From NCBI RefSeq assembly GCF_029626265.1, contig NZ_JARUBN010000001.1, positions 5,397,001 to 5,461,000 on the forward strand: DNA of 64,000 nt. Direction: 5' to 3'. The position numbers and the translations under genes were made by a program. The DNA comes from Micromonospora sp. WMMD1102 (GTDB lineage: Bacteria; Actinomycetota; Actinomycetes; Mycobacteriales; Micromonosporaceae). Numbering within the stretch: position 1 is the first letter of the stretch; each line of letters starts with the position of its first letter. Below, piece after piece: positions 33,049-42,319 of the stretch. The notes under the pieces are model-generated. The model was not told the origin of the DNA and did not search any database. It worked only from the letters and a program-made list of their open reading frames with translations.

Positions 33049-33420
33049 ATGACGACAGGCATGGATGCGTCGGCATCACGAGGTGAGGCGGTGACCATGG
33101 ACTTCCCCATCGTGAAGCGGGCGACGCCCGGACGCTACCTGCTGCGCGGACTGCTCTCCTGCGGGCCCTGCGACGAGTTGCTGATCCCGTCCTTCTCGTC
33201 GAGCGGGCGCCGCTACTACGGCTGCCCCCGCCGGCAGTGCCCCCGGCCGTGGATTCCGGCGGAGCAGGCCGAGCAGGCCGTCTGGGCGCACGTCACGGCG
33301 ACGTACGGGGACGCGGCCCGGGATGTGCCGCAGGACCGGCGACCGGCGCTGCTGGCCGCCCTGCTCGCCCGGGTCAGCGTCGGGGTGCGGGTCGCCGACC
33401 TGCACTACCAGTGGCGGTGA
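33049..33420 (+). CDS. Stand-alone recombinase-type zinc beta-ribbon protein
   Basis: The 123-aa frame contains CGPCDELLIPSFSSSGRRYY followed by GCPRRQCPRPWIPAEQAEQA, the C4 zinc beta-ribbon normally found in the middle of large serine recombinases. The resolvase catalytic and recombinase domains are absent on both sides. Two starts are possible: ATG 33049 with GGAGAAG upstream, or ATG 33097 after GAGGTGAGG. It may be a relic of a large serine recombinase or a domesticated small DNA-binding protein; similar free-standing copies occur in actinobacteria. It is not linked to an att site here. Confidence 0.7.
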   Translation: MTTGMDASASRGEAVTMDFPIVKRATPGRYLLRGLLSCGPCDELLIPSFSSSGRRYYGCPRRQCPRPWIPAEQAEQAVWAHVTATYGDAARDVPQDRRPALLAALLARVSVGVRVADLHYQWR

Positions 33421-33477
33421 AACGCCCGGGTGCGGCGATCCCCTGCGGCGGGGACGTTCCGGCGGCAGGATGGCCCC

Positions 33478-33690
33478 ATGGAGGGCTCCACGGAGATCCC
33501 GCTGGTCGGCGGCGTGGGTGACGGTGGCACGGTGCTGGTCGACCTCGACGTGCACGGCCGTCCGCCGCTCACCCACCACCATCTGATCGACGACGGACTC
33601 GCCCAGGCGGAGATCTACGAGCTGGAGGCGGCGGACACCGGCGAGGGGCCACCCTGGCTGTACCGGTGGCGCGGACCCGCACCGTCCTGA
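33478..33690 (+). CDS. Small hypothetical protein
   Basis: This 70-aa acidic protein (MEGSTEIPLVGGVGDGGTVL start) has no membrane segment or known motif. ATG 33478 is preceded by GGCGGCAGG. It is co-directional with the zinc-ribbon gene 57 bp upstream and converges on the DUF4142 gene. Length and codon pattern suggest it is real; the function is unknown. Confidence 0.6.
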   Translation: MEGSTEIPLVGGVGDGGTVLVDLDVHGRPPLTHHHLIDDGLAQAEIYELEAADTGEGPPWLYRWRGPAPS

Positions 33691-33789
33691 GCAGTCCCTT
33701 CCCGCCCGTCGCCACGCACGGATTCCGTCCGTGGACCCGCGTCGAGCCGGCCCGGGTCGTCCCCCGGACCGGCTCTGTCCGTTCCGCCG

Positions 33790-34518
33790 CTACTTGCCGC
33801 GGAAGACCCGGACCGTGGCGACGCCGCCCAGGGCGAGCGCACCGAGCAGTACCGCCCAGATGATCGTGGTGCTCAGGCCGGTGCCGAACTCCGCGTTCGC
33901 CTTGGCGTTGGCGGCCAGCGACTGGTCCTGCGGGGCGGGCACCACCACCGGGGGCAGCTCGGCGTACCGCACCAGGCCGGTGCTCTCCAGCAGGGTCATG
34001 TGGGTCTGCACGAAGCCGTTCGCCTGCTCGGCGAGCGTGCGTACGGTCTCGTTGCGGGTGCCGGACCGGACCGCGCCGATGACCGGGAAGATCGCCCCGT
34101 GCGCCGCCCGCAACCGGTCCACGAAGATCCGGTCGAACCGCGCCCCGGTGGCGTTCGTCATCTCGTCGAGCCAGCCCTTCTGCTGGGCCGTCGGCTCGGT
34201 CGGCAACTGGACGCCGAGCTTGTTCGCCGCCTCGACGGTGAGCTGGTCCAGTTCGACGTGCTGCTTGGCGATCTCGGCGCCGATTTCCCGGACCCGCTGG
34301 CTCTCGCCCTTCTCGGCGGCCATCTGCCCGGCCGGCATCTCCCAGAGCCCGGCCAGCCGGACCCCGCTGAGCAGTGTCATGTCGGCCGCGCCGAGCTGGG
34401 TCGGCCCGGCCGGGGCTGCGTTGGCCGCACCGGGCAGCACGAGCAGACCGACTACCAGGCCAGCCAGCAGGCCGGCCGTCCGGCGCATTCCCTTTACCGC
34501 AGATCGGGCCGTGGCCAC
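33790..34518 (-). CDS. Exported DUF4142 protein with C-terminal membrane anchor
   Basis: This 242-aa protein has a signal peptide (MRRTAGLLAGLVVGLLVLPG, with an AANA-A cleavage motif), a long helical DUF4142 domain (about residues 45-185: QMAAEKGESQRVREIGAEIA, VELDQLTVEAANKLG) and a C-terminal membrane helix with a basic tail (TIIWAVLLGALALGGVATVRV). GTG 34518 was chosen because GGGAGG lies 8 bases upstream; the ATG at 34488 would also give an intact signal peptide. DUF4142 proteins are related to ferritin-like helical bundles, and their role is unknown. It is probably anchored outside the cell. Confidence 0.85.
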   Translation of the reverse strand: MATARSAVKGMRRTAGLLAGLVVGLLVLPGAANAAPAGPTQLGAADMTLLSGVRLAGLWEMPAGQMAAEKGESQRVREIGAEIAKQHVELDQLTVEAANKLGVQLPTEPTAQQKGWLDEMTNATGARFDRIFVDRLRAAHGAIFPVIGAVRSGTRNETVRTLAEQANGFVQTHMTLLESTGLVRYAELPPVVVPAPQDQSLAANAKANAEFGTGLSTTIIWAVLLGALALGGVATVRVFRGK

Positions 34519-34855
34519 GTACTCAACCTCCCATAAAGCGGCGCCAGAGTGGCAATGGAGTTGTCGGCCAGGACGGTATTGCGGCGCGCGCTTATGAGTC
34601 AATCTCGGAAGGCCGGGCAGAGCGAAGCTTAGGGCATATTTAAAGGAAATTTATACCGGCGGGTAGCCTCGGCGCCGCCGGGCGGAACCACGGACGACGG
34701 GCCGGACCTGCGCTTTTCCCGCCGCGTCGCGCCGGCCAGCCGGACGGGACGGGGAAAGTCCACCGGAAGCGAGGCGGCCGACCACGTCGCGCAGTACGGC
34801 GATGACCCGGGGTGACAATTCCCGGCAGGGTCTCCGGCGGACAGAAGGGGTTGGG

Positions 34856-34927
34856 TGGGCGCGGCAGGTTTCGAACCTGCGACCCCTCGCTTGTAAGGCG
34901 AGTGCTCTCCCACTGAGCTACGCGCCC
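34856..34927 (-). tRNA. tRNA-Val (anticodon UAC)
   Basis: Read on the minus strand: acceptor GGGCGCG, D arm with AGCTCAGT, anticodon stem CTCGC-loop CTTACAA-GCGAG giving anticodon TAC, T arm CGCAGGTTCGAAACCTGCG, and closing acceptor CGCGCCC with discriminator A. CCA is not encoded. All arms pair without mismatch. Confidence 0.96.
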
Positions 34928-35010
34928 GGAGTGCCTGACGGCCACCGGCGGCGGCAAGCTTACCTGCCGCCCCGGTACCCGCTCCACCCAGTTCACCCAG
35001 CGGGCCGGGT

Positions 35011-35475
35011 TCAGGCCAGCGCCGCCGCCAGGGCCTTGCGCCAACCGGCCTGGTCACGCGCCTCCCCGGGGCCGTTGCACTCGGCGAAGCGCACCGTACC
35101 GGCCTTGTCGATCACGAACGTGCCCCGGTCGGCGAAGCCCGCGTTCTCGTTGAAGACGCCGTACGCCCGGGCCACCCCGCCGTGCGGCCAGAAGTCGGCG
35201 AGCATCGGGAACTGGTAGCCCTCCCGCTCGGCCCAGACCTTGTGCGCGTACACCGAGTCGACGCTGACGGTGAACACCTGGACATCGTCGTTCTGGTATT
35301 CGTGCAGGTTGTCCCGCACCTCGGCGAGTTCACCCTGGCAGGTGCCGGTGAACGCGAGCGGGTAGAAGACGAGCAGCACCGCCCGCCGACCCCGCAGGTC
35401 GGACAGGCGCACCTGCTGGTTGTTCTGGTCCTTGAGCACGAAGTCCGGCGCCTCGGCACCGACGTCGATCGGCAT
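35011..35475 (-). CDS. ahpE: AhpE-type peroxiredoxin
   Basis: This 154-aa thioredoxin-fold peroxidase has the peroxidatic Cys in FTGTCQGEL (about residue 45) and the family context VLLVFYPLAFTGTC. AhpE enzymes of mycobacteria reduce peroxides and peroxynitrite with mycothiol or mycoredoxin as reductant. The C-terminal VRFAECNGPGE matches 1-Cys AhpE layout, although the extra Cys there could help resolve the sulfenic acid. ATG 35475 is preceded by AGGGAGG. It is co-directional with the DUF3052 gene. Confidence 0.9.
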   Translation of the reverse strand: MPIDVGAEAPDFVLKDQNNQQVRLSDLRGRRAVLLVFYPLAFTGTCQGELAEVRDNLHEYQNDDVQVFTVSVDSVYAHKVWAEREGYQFPMLADFWPHGGVARAYGVFNENAGFADRGTFVIDKAGTVRFAECNGPGEARDQAGWRKALAAALA

Positions 35476-35578
35476 GCGGTCCTCCCTGGTCGTGGGGCAT
35501 TGACCGGCTGATCACGCGGATCGGCCGGCTGGGCCGTACGGGTGCGGCGTCCGGGCTGTTTCTCCGGCCCCGGCCCGG

Positions 35579-36016
35579 CTACTTCTTCGCCTTGGCGCCT
35601 CGACGCAGGACCAGTCGCGCTCCGCTCCAGTCCTTGCCGGCGTTGACGGTGGAGGTCTGCTGGAGGCCGGCGGTGACCGCCGTCTCGCTGACCTCGCTCG
35701 GCTCGACGTGCCCGTCCCGGCCGGCCTTGGGAGTCAGCAGCCACACCACGCCGTTGCCAGCCAGCGGGCCGAGGGCGTCGACGAGCATCTCGAACAGGTC
35801 ACCGTCGCCGTCGCGGTACCAGAGCAGCACCGAGTCCACGACCTCGTCGGTGTCCTCGTCCACCAGCTCTCCGCAGCGATCGGTCAGGGCGTCCCGGAGA
35901 TCCTGGTCGACGTCGTCGTCGTACCCCATCTCCATGACGACCATCCCCGACTCGATGCCGAACCGGTCCGCCACGCTCCGTACGCCGTCGGCGGCCTGAC
36001 CAGCGGTCGCGCTCAC
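35579..36016 (-). CDS. DUF3052 protein
   Basis: This 145-aa protein is an actinobacterial DUF3052 member: GVRSVADRFGIESGMVVMEM, DDDVDQDLRDALTDRCGELV, WLLTPKAGRDGHVEP and LVLRRGAKAKK. GTG 36016 has GAGGAGG 9 bases upstream, which decides it over the GTG at 36022. In Streptomyces and mycobacteria DUF3052 genes lie next to aceE and ahpE, as they do here at a distance, but no activity is known. Confidence 0.88.
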   Translation of the reverse strand: MSATAGQAADGVRSVADRFGIESGMVVMEMGYDDDVDQDLRDALTDRCGELVDEDTDEVVDSVLLWYRDGDGDLFEMLVDALGPLAGNGVVWLLTPKAGRDGHVEPSEVSETAVTAGLQQTSTVNAGKDWSGARLVLRRGAKAKK

Positions 36017-36126
36017 TGTCACGTGCCTCCTCATCTCCCTGCCAGCGGCATCCGGGTGACGCCGATGACGCAAAGTCCACACAGTTGTCCCGCCGCGCGC
36101 AAGTGGCACACCGAGTCGAAGGGAAT

Positions 36127-38628
36127 TTACCGTGCCAGCAGCGTTCGGGCACCCTGGGTAATGGCCTCTTCGGAGACCAGCACGGTACTGGCGGCCGGAC
36201 CCAGCGGGACAAAGGTATCGATAGCAGCTACCCTACGGGCAGATCCGACAAAACCGGCATCGACCAGCGCCGCCACCACCCCCTCGCCGACCCCGCCGGA
36301 CCGGCGTGTCTCGTCCACGACCAGCACCCGGCCGGTGGCCTGGGCCTCCCGGATGATGTCCGCCACCGGCAGCGGTGCCAGCCAGCGCAGGTCCAGCACC
36401 CGGGTGCCGACATCCTCCTCGGCCAGCTTCGCCGCCGCCCGCAGCGACATGCGAACACCGTTACCGAACGTGATGATCGTGACGTCCTCGGCCGAGCCGA
36501 CGCCGTACACCCGGCCCCGGCCGATCGGGACGTGGCTGGCCGTCCAGCCGCCCGGCCCGAGGTAGGGGGCGAGCCACTCCCCGTCGCCGTCGGTGTGCAG
36601 ATCGCGGGTGTGGTAGAGCGCGATCGGCTCCAGGAAGACGCAGACGCTGCCGTCCACCGCCGCACTGGCCAGGCAGGAGCGCAGCATCGGCGCGGCGTCG
36701 TCGGCCCGGGACGGCACCGCGAGCACCAGCCCCGGCACGTCCCGGAGTACGGCGAGCGAGTTGTCGTTGTGGAAGTGCCCGCCGAACCCGTCCTGGTACG
36801 CCAGCCCGGCGATCCGGACCACCATCGGGTTGCGGTAGGCGCCCCGGGAGAAGTACTGCATGGTGGCCGCCTCGCCCCGGAGCTGGTCCTCCGCGTTGTG
36901 CAGGTAGGCGAGGTACTGGATCTCCGGCACCGGCAGCATCCCGCTCAGCCCGGCGCCGAGACCGAGCCCGAGGATCGAGGTCTCGTCCAGCAGCGTGTCG
37001 AAGACCCGGGGGGCGCCGAACCGGTCCCGCAGGCCCTTGGTGACCCCGTACACCCCGCCCTTGACCGCCACGTCCTCGCCGAAGACGGTCATGCCGGGAT
37101 AGTCGAGCAGCCCGTCGGCGAGCGCGGCGTTTATGGTCTGGGCCAGGGTCAGCGACCCGGCCTGCTCCGGCAGCTTGCCGTCGAAGGCGGCGTTCCGGGC
37201 GGCGGCGGCCGGCCCGGCGGCCCGGCCGGCGGCGTCGGTGACCGCCCGGGCTACCCGGACCGGGCGCCTCGGCGCCAGCGGCGCCACGATGTCCGCCGCG
37301 CTGTCCAGCTTGCGCTCCCCGAGCACCTCCTCGGCGACCTTGCGGACCTGCCAGCCGACCTCGTCGTAGCGGGCGATCAACTCCTCCGGGGTTAGTACGC
37401 CCGCCTCGGCGAGCAGCCGGGCGCTGCCCACCAGCGGGTCCCGGGCCACGTCCCGGGCGATCTCGGCGGCACTGCGGTACGCCAGCTCGGCATCCGCCCC
37501 GGCGTGCCCCATCAGCCGCACCGTCGACAGGTGCAGTACGGCCGGACGCCGGTGCCGGCGCACCCAGGCGGCCGCCTCGACCGCCACGTCGTACGTCTCG
37601 ACCAGGTCGCAGCCGTCCGCCGAGAAGTACCGGATGCCGGGCTTGGCCCGCAGCGCCTGCGTCACCCAGCCGTCCGGCGACCGGACGCTGATGCCGAGCC
37701 CGTTGTCCTCGCAGACGAAGAGCACCGGGAGGCGCAGTCCGGTGTGGTCGCACCAGCCGGCGGTGTTGAAGGCGGCGACGGCGGTGGCGTGGTTTACCGA
37801 GGCGTCGCCGAACGAGCAGACCACGATGGCGTCGGCCGGCCAGGCCGACTCGGCCTCGCCGCGCTGCCGGGCCGCACCGGCACCGGCCACCCGACGGCCG
37901 CCGGCGGACCGCCCCCGGCCGTCGCCGAGCCGGCGCAGCCGTTCGATGGCGAAACCGATCCCGACCGCCCGGGGCAGGTGCGAGGCGATGGTGGAGGTGG
38001 TCGGTACGACGGCGACGGCGGCGTTGCCGAAGACCTTGTGCCGGCCGCCCGCGATCGGCTCGTCGGCGGAGGCCACCACCCCGCGCAGCACGTCCCGGGC
38101 GGCCTCCAGGATCGCCGCCGGCGCGCCGGCCTCGGATTCGTCGTCGGACCGGGGGTCGGCGGGGTTCGCGCCGGAGCTTGCGTTGCCGTCCTGGCCGCGC
38201 ATCACCTCGGCCACCCGTTCGGCGACCCCGACCCGGTGCACCGCGCCGTCGGCCCGGCCGCTCGGCGTGGCCGGGTCCTCGGCGTCGGCCTGGGCGACCC
38301 GGGCGCAGTAGAAGGCGCCGGAGCGGTAGTGCAGCAGGGCCGGATCGGTCGGCCGGACCGCCAGCGCCACCGCGGCGTTGCCCTCGTGCCCGGAGGAGCC
38401 GATGGTGTAGTAACCCTCGCCGAAGCTGCGCAGCCAGCGGGCCGCGAGATCGAGATGCCGGCTGACCAGTTGGGCGTCGAAGAGTTCCAGCGCCGTCCGG
38501 CCGTCGAGCGTGCCGCCGTCCCGGACCGGTTCGGCGGCCGTGCGTCCGGTCGCCGACACCTCGATGGCGCCGACCGCCTCCCGGAACCGTTCGTCGAGAT
38601 CTTGGGGGGTGGTCACGTCCGACAGCAT
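36127..38628 (-). CDS. Fused E1 alpha/beta thiamine-diphosphate dehydrogenase
   Basis: The 833-aa protein fuses the alpha and beta halves of a branched-chain-type 2-oxoacid dehydrogenase E1. The alpha half (about residues 1-460) has the ThDP motif starting FGDASVNHATAV and ending EDNGLGISV (a GDxS variant of GDG). The beta half (about 500-830) has VFGEDVAVKGGVYGVTKGL, EIQYLAYLHNAEDQ and a FGGHFHNDNS segment. Such proteins decarboxylate 2-oxoacids such as 2-oxoisovalerate. ATG 38628 fits the domain start. No E2 or E3 gene is nearby, so it must borrow them from elsewhere in the chromosome. A low-complexity insert near residue 125-165 is unusual. Confidence 0.85.
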   Translation of the reverse strand: MLSDVTTPQDLDERFREAVGAIEVSATGRTAAEPVRDGGTLDGRTALELFDAQLVSRHLDLAARWLRSFGEGYYTIGSSGHEGNAAVALAVRPTDPALLHYRSGAFYCARVAQADAEDPATPSGRADGAVHRVGVAERVAEVMRGQDGNASSGANPADPRSDDESEAGAPAAILEAARDVLRGVVASADEPIAGGRHKVFGNAAVAVVPTTSTIASHLPRAVGIGFAIERLRRLGDGRGRSAGGRRVAGAGAARQRGEAESAWPADAIVVCSFGDASVNHATAVAAFNTAGWCDHTGLRLPVLFVCEDNGLGISVRSPDGWVTQALRAKPGIRYFSADGCDLVETYDVAVEAAAWVRRHRRPAVLHLSTVRLMGHAGADAELAYRSAAEIARDVARDPLVGSARLLAEAGVLTPEELIARYDEVGWQVRKVAEEVLGERKLDSAADIVAPLAPRRPVRVARAVTDAAGRAAGPAAAARNAAFDGKLPEQAGSLTLAQTINAALADGLLDYPGMTVFGEDVAVKGGVYGVTKGLRDRFGAPRVFDTLLDETSILGLGLGAGLSGMLPVPEIQYLAYLHNAEDQLRGEAATMQYFSRGAYRNPMVVRIAGLAYQDGFGGHFHNDNSLAVLRDVPGLVLAVPSRADDAAPMLRSCLASAAVDGSVCVFLEPIALYHTRDLHTDGDGEWLAPYLGPGGWTASHVPIGRGRVYGVGSAEDVTIITFGNGVRMSLRAAAKLAEEDVGTRVLDLRWLAPLPVADIIREAQATGRVLVVDETRRSGGVGEGVVAALVDAGFVGSARRVAAIDTFVPLGPAASTVLVSEEAITQGARTLLAR

Positions 38629-38830
38629 TACCGACGCCGGCCACCCGTGACCACTCAGACACGTCACAACCGCCCATGTCCGCCCCGACGGCCGGCCCCG
38701 GCCGACCCTGGGCGGCCGGGCGTCTTCGGTTCACCTCCTGTTCCATCCGGCGTCGTCAGGACTATCGAATCGATGAACCGGTGGTCGCCAGGCTGCTTCC
38801 AGCCCGTCCACCGGATCTTGGGAGATCTCG

Positions 38831-40483
38831 ATGGCTCTGTCCCGCCGTACCCTCCTGCTCACCGGCGCCGCGGTCGGGGCCGCCGGCGCGGTGACCGGCC
38901 TGCCCGCCGCGGCCGCCGCCGCCCGGCCGCTGGCCGCCGACCCGTTCACCCTCGGCGTCGCCTCCGGCGACCCGGACGCCGACGGCTTCGTGCTCTGGAC
39001 CCGGCTCGCGCCGACCCCGCTGGCCGAAGACGGCCTCGGCGGGATGCCGGACCGGGCCGTCCCGGTCCGCTGGGAACTCGCCGCCGACGAGCGGTTCCGA
39101 CATGTGGTACGCCGGGGTACGGCGGTGGCCCGCCCGCAGTCCGGGCACGCCGTGCACGTCGAACTGACCGGCCTGCCGCCCGGACGCGAGTACTTCTACC
39201 GGTTCCACGCCGAGCGGCACACCTCGCCGGTCGGCCGGACCCGCACCGCACCGGCGCCCTGGACGCTCGGCGGCGCCCTGACGATGGCGTTCGCCTCCTG
39301 CTCGCAGTTCGAGCACGGCTACTTCACCGCCTACCGCCGGCTCGCCGAGGAGCAGCCGGACCTGGTGCTGCACCTCGGCGACTACCAGTACGAGTACGCC
39401 AAGGGCAGTTACGTCGCCCCGGGCGGCAACCCGCGCGACCACGAGGGGCCGGAGACGGTCACCCTGGCGAACTACCGGCAGCGGCACGCGCAGTACAAGT
39501 CCGACCCGGACCTGCGGGCCGCGCACCAGGTGGCGCCCTGGGTGGTGGTCTGGGACGACCACGAGCTGGACAACAACTGGGCCGACGAGGTCCACGAGAA
39601 GCCGGAGATCCCGCAGCCGGACTTCCTGGCCCGCCGGGCGGCGGCGTTCCAGGCGTACTACGAGAACATGCCGCTGCGCCGCAGCTCGATCCCGCACGGC
39701 ATCGACATGCAGCTCTACCGCCGGCTCCGCTGGGGGCGGCTGGTCAACTTCCACATGCTCGACACCCGGCAGTACCGGGACGACCAGGCGTGCGGCGACG
39801 GCACCAGGGACTGCCCGGCCGCACTCGACCCGGCCCGCTCGATCACCGGTGCCGAGCAGGAGCGCTGGCTGCTCGACGGCTTCCGCCGCTCCGACGCCCG
39901 CTGGGACGTCCTCGGCCAGCAGGTCTTCTTCGGCCAGCGGGACACCGACGCCGGCCCGGCGAAGTTCACCTCGATGGACAGCTGGGACGGGTACGCCGCC
40001 TCCCGGGACCGGATCACCCGGGGCTGGGTGGCGGCGAAGGTCCGCAACCCGGTCGTGTTGACCGGTGACGTGCACGCGCACTGGGCCGACGACCTGAAAC
40101 TCGACTACGACGACCCGACCTCGCGGACGGTCGGCACCGAGCTGGTCTGCTCGTCGATCACCTCGGGCGGCAACGGCGCCGACTCGGTGACCGGCAGCCA
40201 CCCGTACTTCCCGCACAACCCGCACCTGCGGTTCCACAACAACCAGCGCGGCTACGTGCTGACCCGGTTCACCGCGCGGGAGCTGACCGCCGACTTCAAG
40301 GTGCTGCCGTACGTGAACACGCCTGGCGCGCCGGCGTACACCCGGGCGTCGTTCGTGGTGTCCGACCGGGTGCCGGGGCTGCACCAGACGTACGACCGGC
40401 CGGTCGCCCCGGCCACCGCCGCCGCCCGGTCGCTCGTGGACCAGGCGGCCGAGACGGCGGCCCGGGAGAACCTGCGGCCCTGA
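38831..40483 (+). CDS. phoD: PhoD-family alkaline phosphatase, Tat-exported
   Basis: This 550-aa protein has a Tat signal (SRRTLLLTG, then GAVTGLPAAAAA, cleavage near residue 35) and the PhoD fold: DADGFVLWTRL, LHLGDYQYEY (metal-binding Asp), VVWDDHELDNNW, and VVLTGDVHAHW near the C-terminus. PhoD enzymes are secreted phosphodiesterase/monoesterases that use Ca and Fe and are often under Pho control. The start at 38831 follows a GGGAG site (38820-38824). It stands alone and converges on the DUF4139 gene. Confidence 0.93.
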   Translation: MALSRRTLLLTGAAVGAAGAVTGLPAAAAAARPLAADPFTLGVASGDPDADGFVLWTRLAPTPLAEDGLGGMPDRAVPVRWELAADERFRHVVRRGTAVARPQSGHAVHVELTGLPPGREYFYRFHAERHTSPVGRTRTAPAPWTLGGALTMAFASCSQFEHGYFTAYRRLAEEQPDLVLHLGDYQYEYAKGSYVAPGGNPRDHEGPETVTLANYRQRHAQYKSDPDLRAAHQVAPWVVVWDDHELDNNWADEVHEKPEIPQPDFLARRAAAFQAYYENMPLRRSSIPHGIDMQLYRRLRWGRLVNFHMLDTRQYRDDQACGDGTRDCPAALDPARSITGAEQERWLLDGFRRSDARWDVLGQQVFFGQRDTDAGPAKFTSMDSWDGYAASRDRITRGWVAAKVRNPVVLTGDVHAHWADDLKLDYDDPTSRTVGTELVCSSITSGGNGADSVTGSHPYFPHNPHLRFHNNQRGYVLTRFTARELTADFKVLPYVNTPGAPAYTRASFVVSDRVPGLHQTYDRPVAPATAAARSLVDQAAETAARENLRP

Positions 40484-40606
40484 GCGCCGCCCGCCAGGTG
40501 CGGCCCGGTGGTCCCGCCGGGCCGGCCGTGACGGTCGCCGGTCGGCCCGGTTCGGGTCCGGGCCGGCCGGCGACTGTCCATCCGCCCGCCCCGCGTCGAG
40601 CGGGCG

Positions 40607-42241
40607 CTACTCGCGCCAGCCGAGCAGTTCGACGCCCTTGGCCAGTTCCACCCGCAACCCGACGACGATGTCCCGGGAGTCGCCGGGCGGCAGCTCGACG
40701 TGCCAGGCCAGCTCGCCGAGCGCGGCCCGCTCGTCCGGCGGCGGGTCGAGGCGCAGCTCCCGGACCGTTATCCCGTCGCCGCGCGAGACCGGCAACTGGT
40801 CCCGCACCGTCAGCCGGGCCGCCCTGGGCGTGTGGTTGACCACGCTGATCCGGTACTCGACCTCGCGGCGCCGGGTCGAGCCGAGGGTCGCCCTGGTGTC
40901 GCTGCGCCGCACCAGTTCCCGCTTGACCCGGATCCGGTCGTCCAGCCCGAGCGCCACCTCCACCTCCTCGCCCGGCGCCAGGGTCGGCAGCGTCGTGCCA
41001 CCGACGAAGTCGGCGCCGTGGAACACCGACGCCGGCCCCGGCAGCAGGGTGTGCTCCGAGCCGTTGACGGCGGTGGCCCGCAGGTGCGCCCCGGGGGTAC
41101 GCACCGGCGCGGTGACGTGGTCGAGCCGGGCCGCCAGCTCCAGTACGGCGACGACGGCCCGGTGCGCGCCCCCGTCGGCGGGTACCGCCACCGGACGGGC
41201 CGGCCGGTAGGTGGCGGCCTGCACGCCCTGGGTCAGGGTGGCGGTCGGCTGCGCCACCGGGGGCGGCGGCGGCCCGGCCCCGCGCGCCTTGCCGGCCGCC
41301 GCCGGGGCCGGCCCGCCATCGGGTACCGGTGCACCGGCCACCCGGGCCCGGACCGGACCGGCCTCCTGCGCCGTCCGGAGCACCGGTTCCGCCTGGTGCA
41401 GGTACCACGGTTCCAACTCCGGCAGTTCGGTGCCGGTGGCCGGTCGGGCGGTGGAGAGCAGCAGCTCGCACTCCGGCCAGTCCTCACCGGTGCGCTGGCT
41501 GACCAGCCCGAACCAGGTGAGTGTGAGGGTCTCCTCGACCAGCCGCAGGTCGTACGAGGAGGTCCAGCCGGCGCCCTGCACGACGTACGAGAGTTCGAGC
41601 TGGACCTCGGCGGTCGGCTCCGGGTCGGCCGGGCCGCCGTCGCCGTCCGCCTCGACCCGCAGGATCACCTCGGCGGCCAGCCGGTCCGGCGACCGGCGAC
41701 CGGCCAGCGCGCCGATCTCCCGCTCGACCGCGGCGAGCCGCTCCCGGGCCTCCTCCTGGCGGCGGGCCAGCTCCCGGCGCCGGGCCTGGCCGGCGGCGGT
41801 CTGTTCGGCGACCGAGTCGGTGAACCCGGCCACGTCGCCCGGGGTGGCGTCCCCGGCGGCCAGCGCGCGGGCGTAGCTGGCGCCGGCCCGCTGGGTGAGC
41901 AGGGCCAGGAAGTCGGCGCGCTGCCCCTCGACCGCTTCGGCGTCGGCCAGCTCGGCGAGTTCGGCGGCGATCTCCCGACGCCGTTGTGCCAGCTCGGCGG
42001 CGGTCCCCTCGGTGGCCCGGGGCAGCACCTCGGTCACCACGTCCACCCCGAGCACGGTCGCCGGCCCGTGCCCGCCGACCCGCAGCGACTCGCGGAGCAG
42101 GCCGAGCGGGAGTGCTCCGATCCGGACCCGGTGCTCGCCGGGGGGCAGCCGCAGGTCGGCGCGGCGGGTGATCCGGGCCCGGTCCGGATAGACCGTCACG
42201 GCGACTATCGGCGCGTCGACGGGAGGCGAGGGTGGTGTCAT
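40607..42241 (-). CDS. DUF4139 (mucoidy-inhibitor A-like) protein
   Basis: This 544-aa protein has the N-terminal DUF4140 domain (IVAVTVYPDRARITRRADLR, residues about 13-110), a helical coiled region (about 110-180, Arg/Glu/Ala-rich) and the C-terminal DUF4139 domain (about 200-540: LSYVVQGAGWTSSYDLRLVE, then a beta-rich repeat). It is an intracellular protein of unknown function, distantly related to mucoidy inhibitor A. ATG 42241 precedes the first strand. It follows yjbQ by 78 bp on the same strand, so the two may form an operon. Confidence 0.87.
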   Translation of the reverse strand: MTPPSPPVDAPIVAVTVYPDRARITRRADLRLPPGEHRVRIGALPLGLLRESLRVGGHGPATVLGVDVVTEVLPRATEGTAAELAQRRREIAAELAELADAEAVEGQRADFLALLTQRAGASYARALAAGDATPGDVAGFTDSVAEQTAAGQARRRELARRQEEARERLAAVEREIGALAGRRSPDRLAAEVILRVEADGDGGPADPEPTAEVQLELSYVVQGAGWTSSYDLRLVEETLTLTWFGLVSQRTGEDWPECELLLSTARPATGTELPELEPWYLHQAEPVLRTAQEAGPVRARVAGAPVPDGGPAPAAAGKARGAGPPPPPVAQPTATLTQGVQAATYRPARPVAVPADGGAHRAVVAVLELAARLDHVTAPVRTPGAHLRATAVNGSEHTLLPGPASVFHGADFVGGTTLPTLAPGEEVEVALGLDDRIRVKRELVRRSDTRATLGSTRRREVEYRISVVNHTPRAARLTVRDQLPVSRGDGITVRELRLDPPPDERAALGELAWHVELPPGDSRDIVVGLRVELAKGVELLGWRE

Positions 42242-42274
42242 CGGCGCGACGCTACCCACCCCTGCGGGGTGGAA

Positions 42275-42316
42275 GGAAGGGCCCCTTGTTATCGCTTTTG
42301 GTAGAGGAAGGGCCCC
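42275..42316. repeat. GGAAGGGCCCC direct repeats
   Basis: GGAAGGGCCCC occurs at 42275-42285 and 42306-42316 in the 78-bp gap between yjbQ and the DUF4139 gene. The core GGGCCC is palindromic. Repeats of this kind recur in intergenic DNA of Micromonosporaceae genomes as far as I recall; a role is unknown. Confidence 0.4.
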
Positions 42317-42319
42317 CGC

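Noticed and set aside
34856..34927. tRNA-Val as the AICE attachment site
   Set aside because: It is 19 kb from the element and its 3' end does not match the 31-bp repeat; the repeat matches rnpB.
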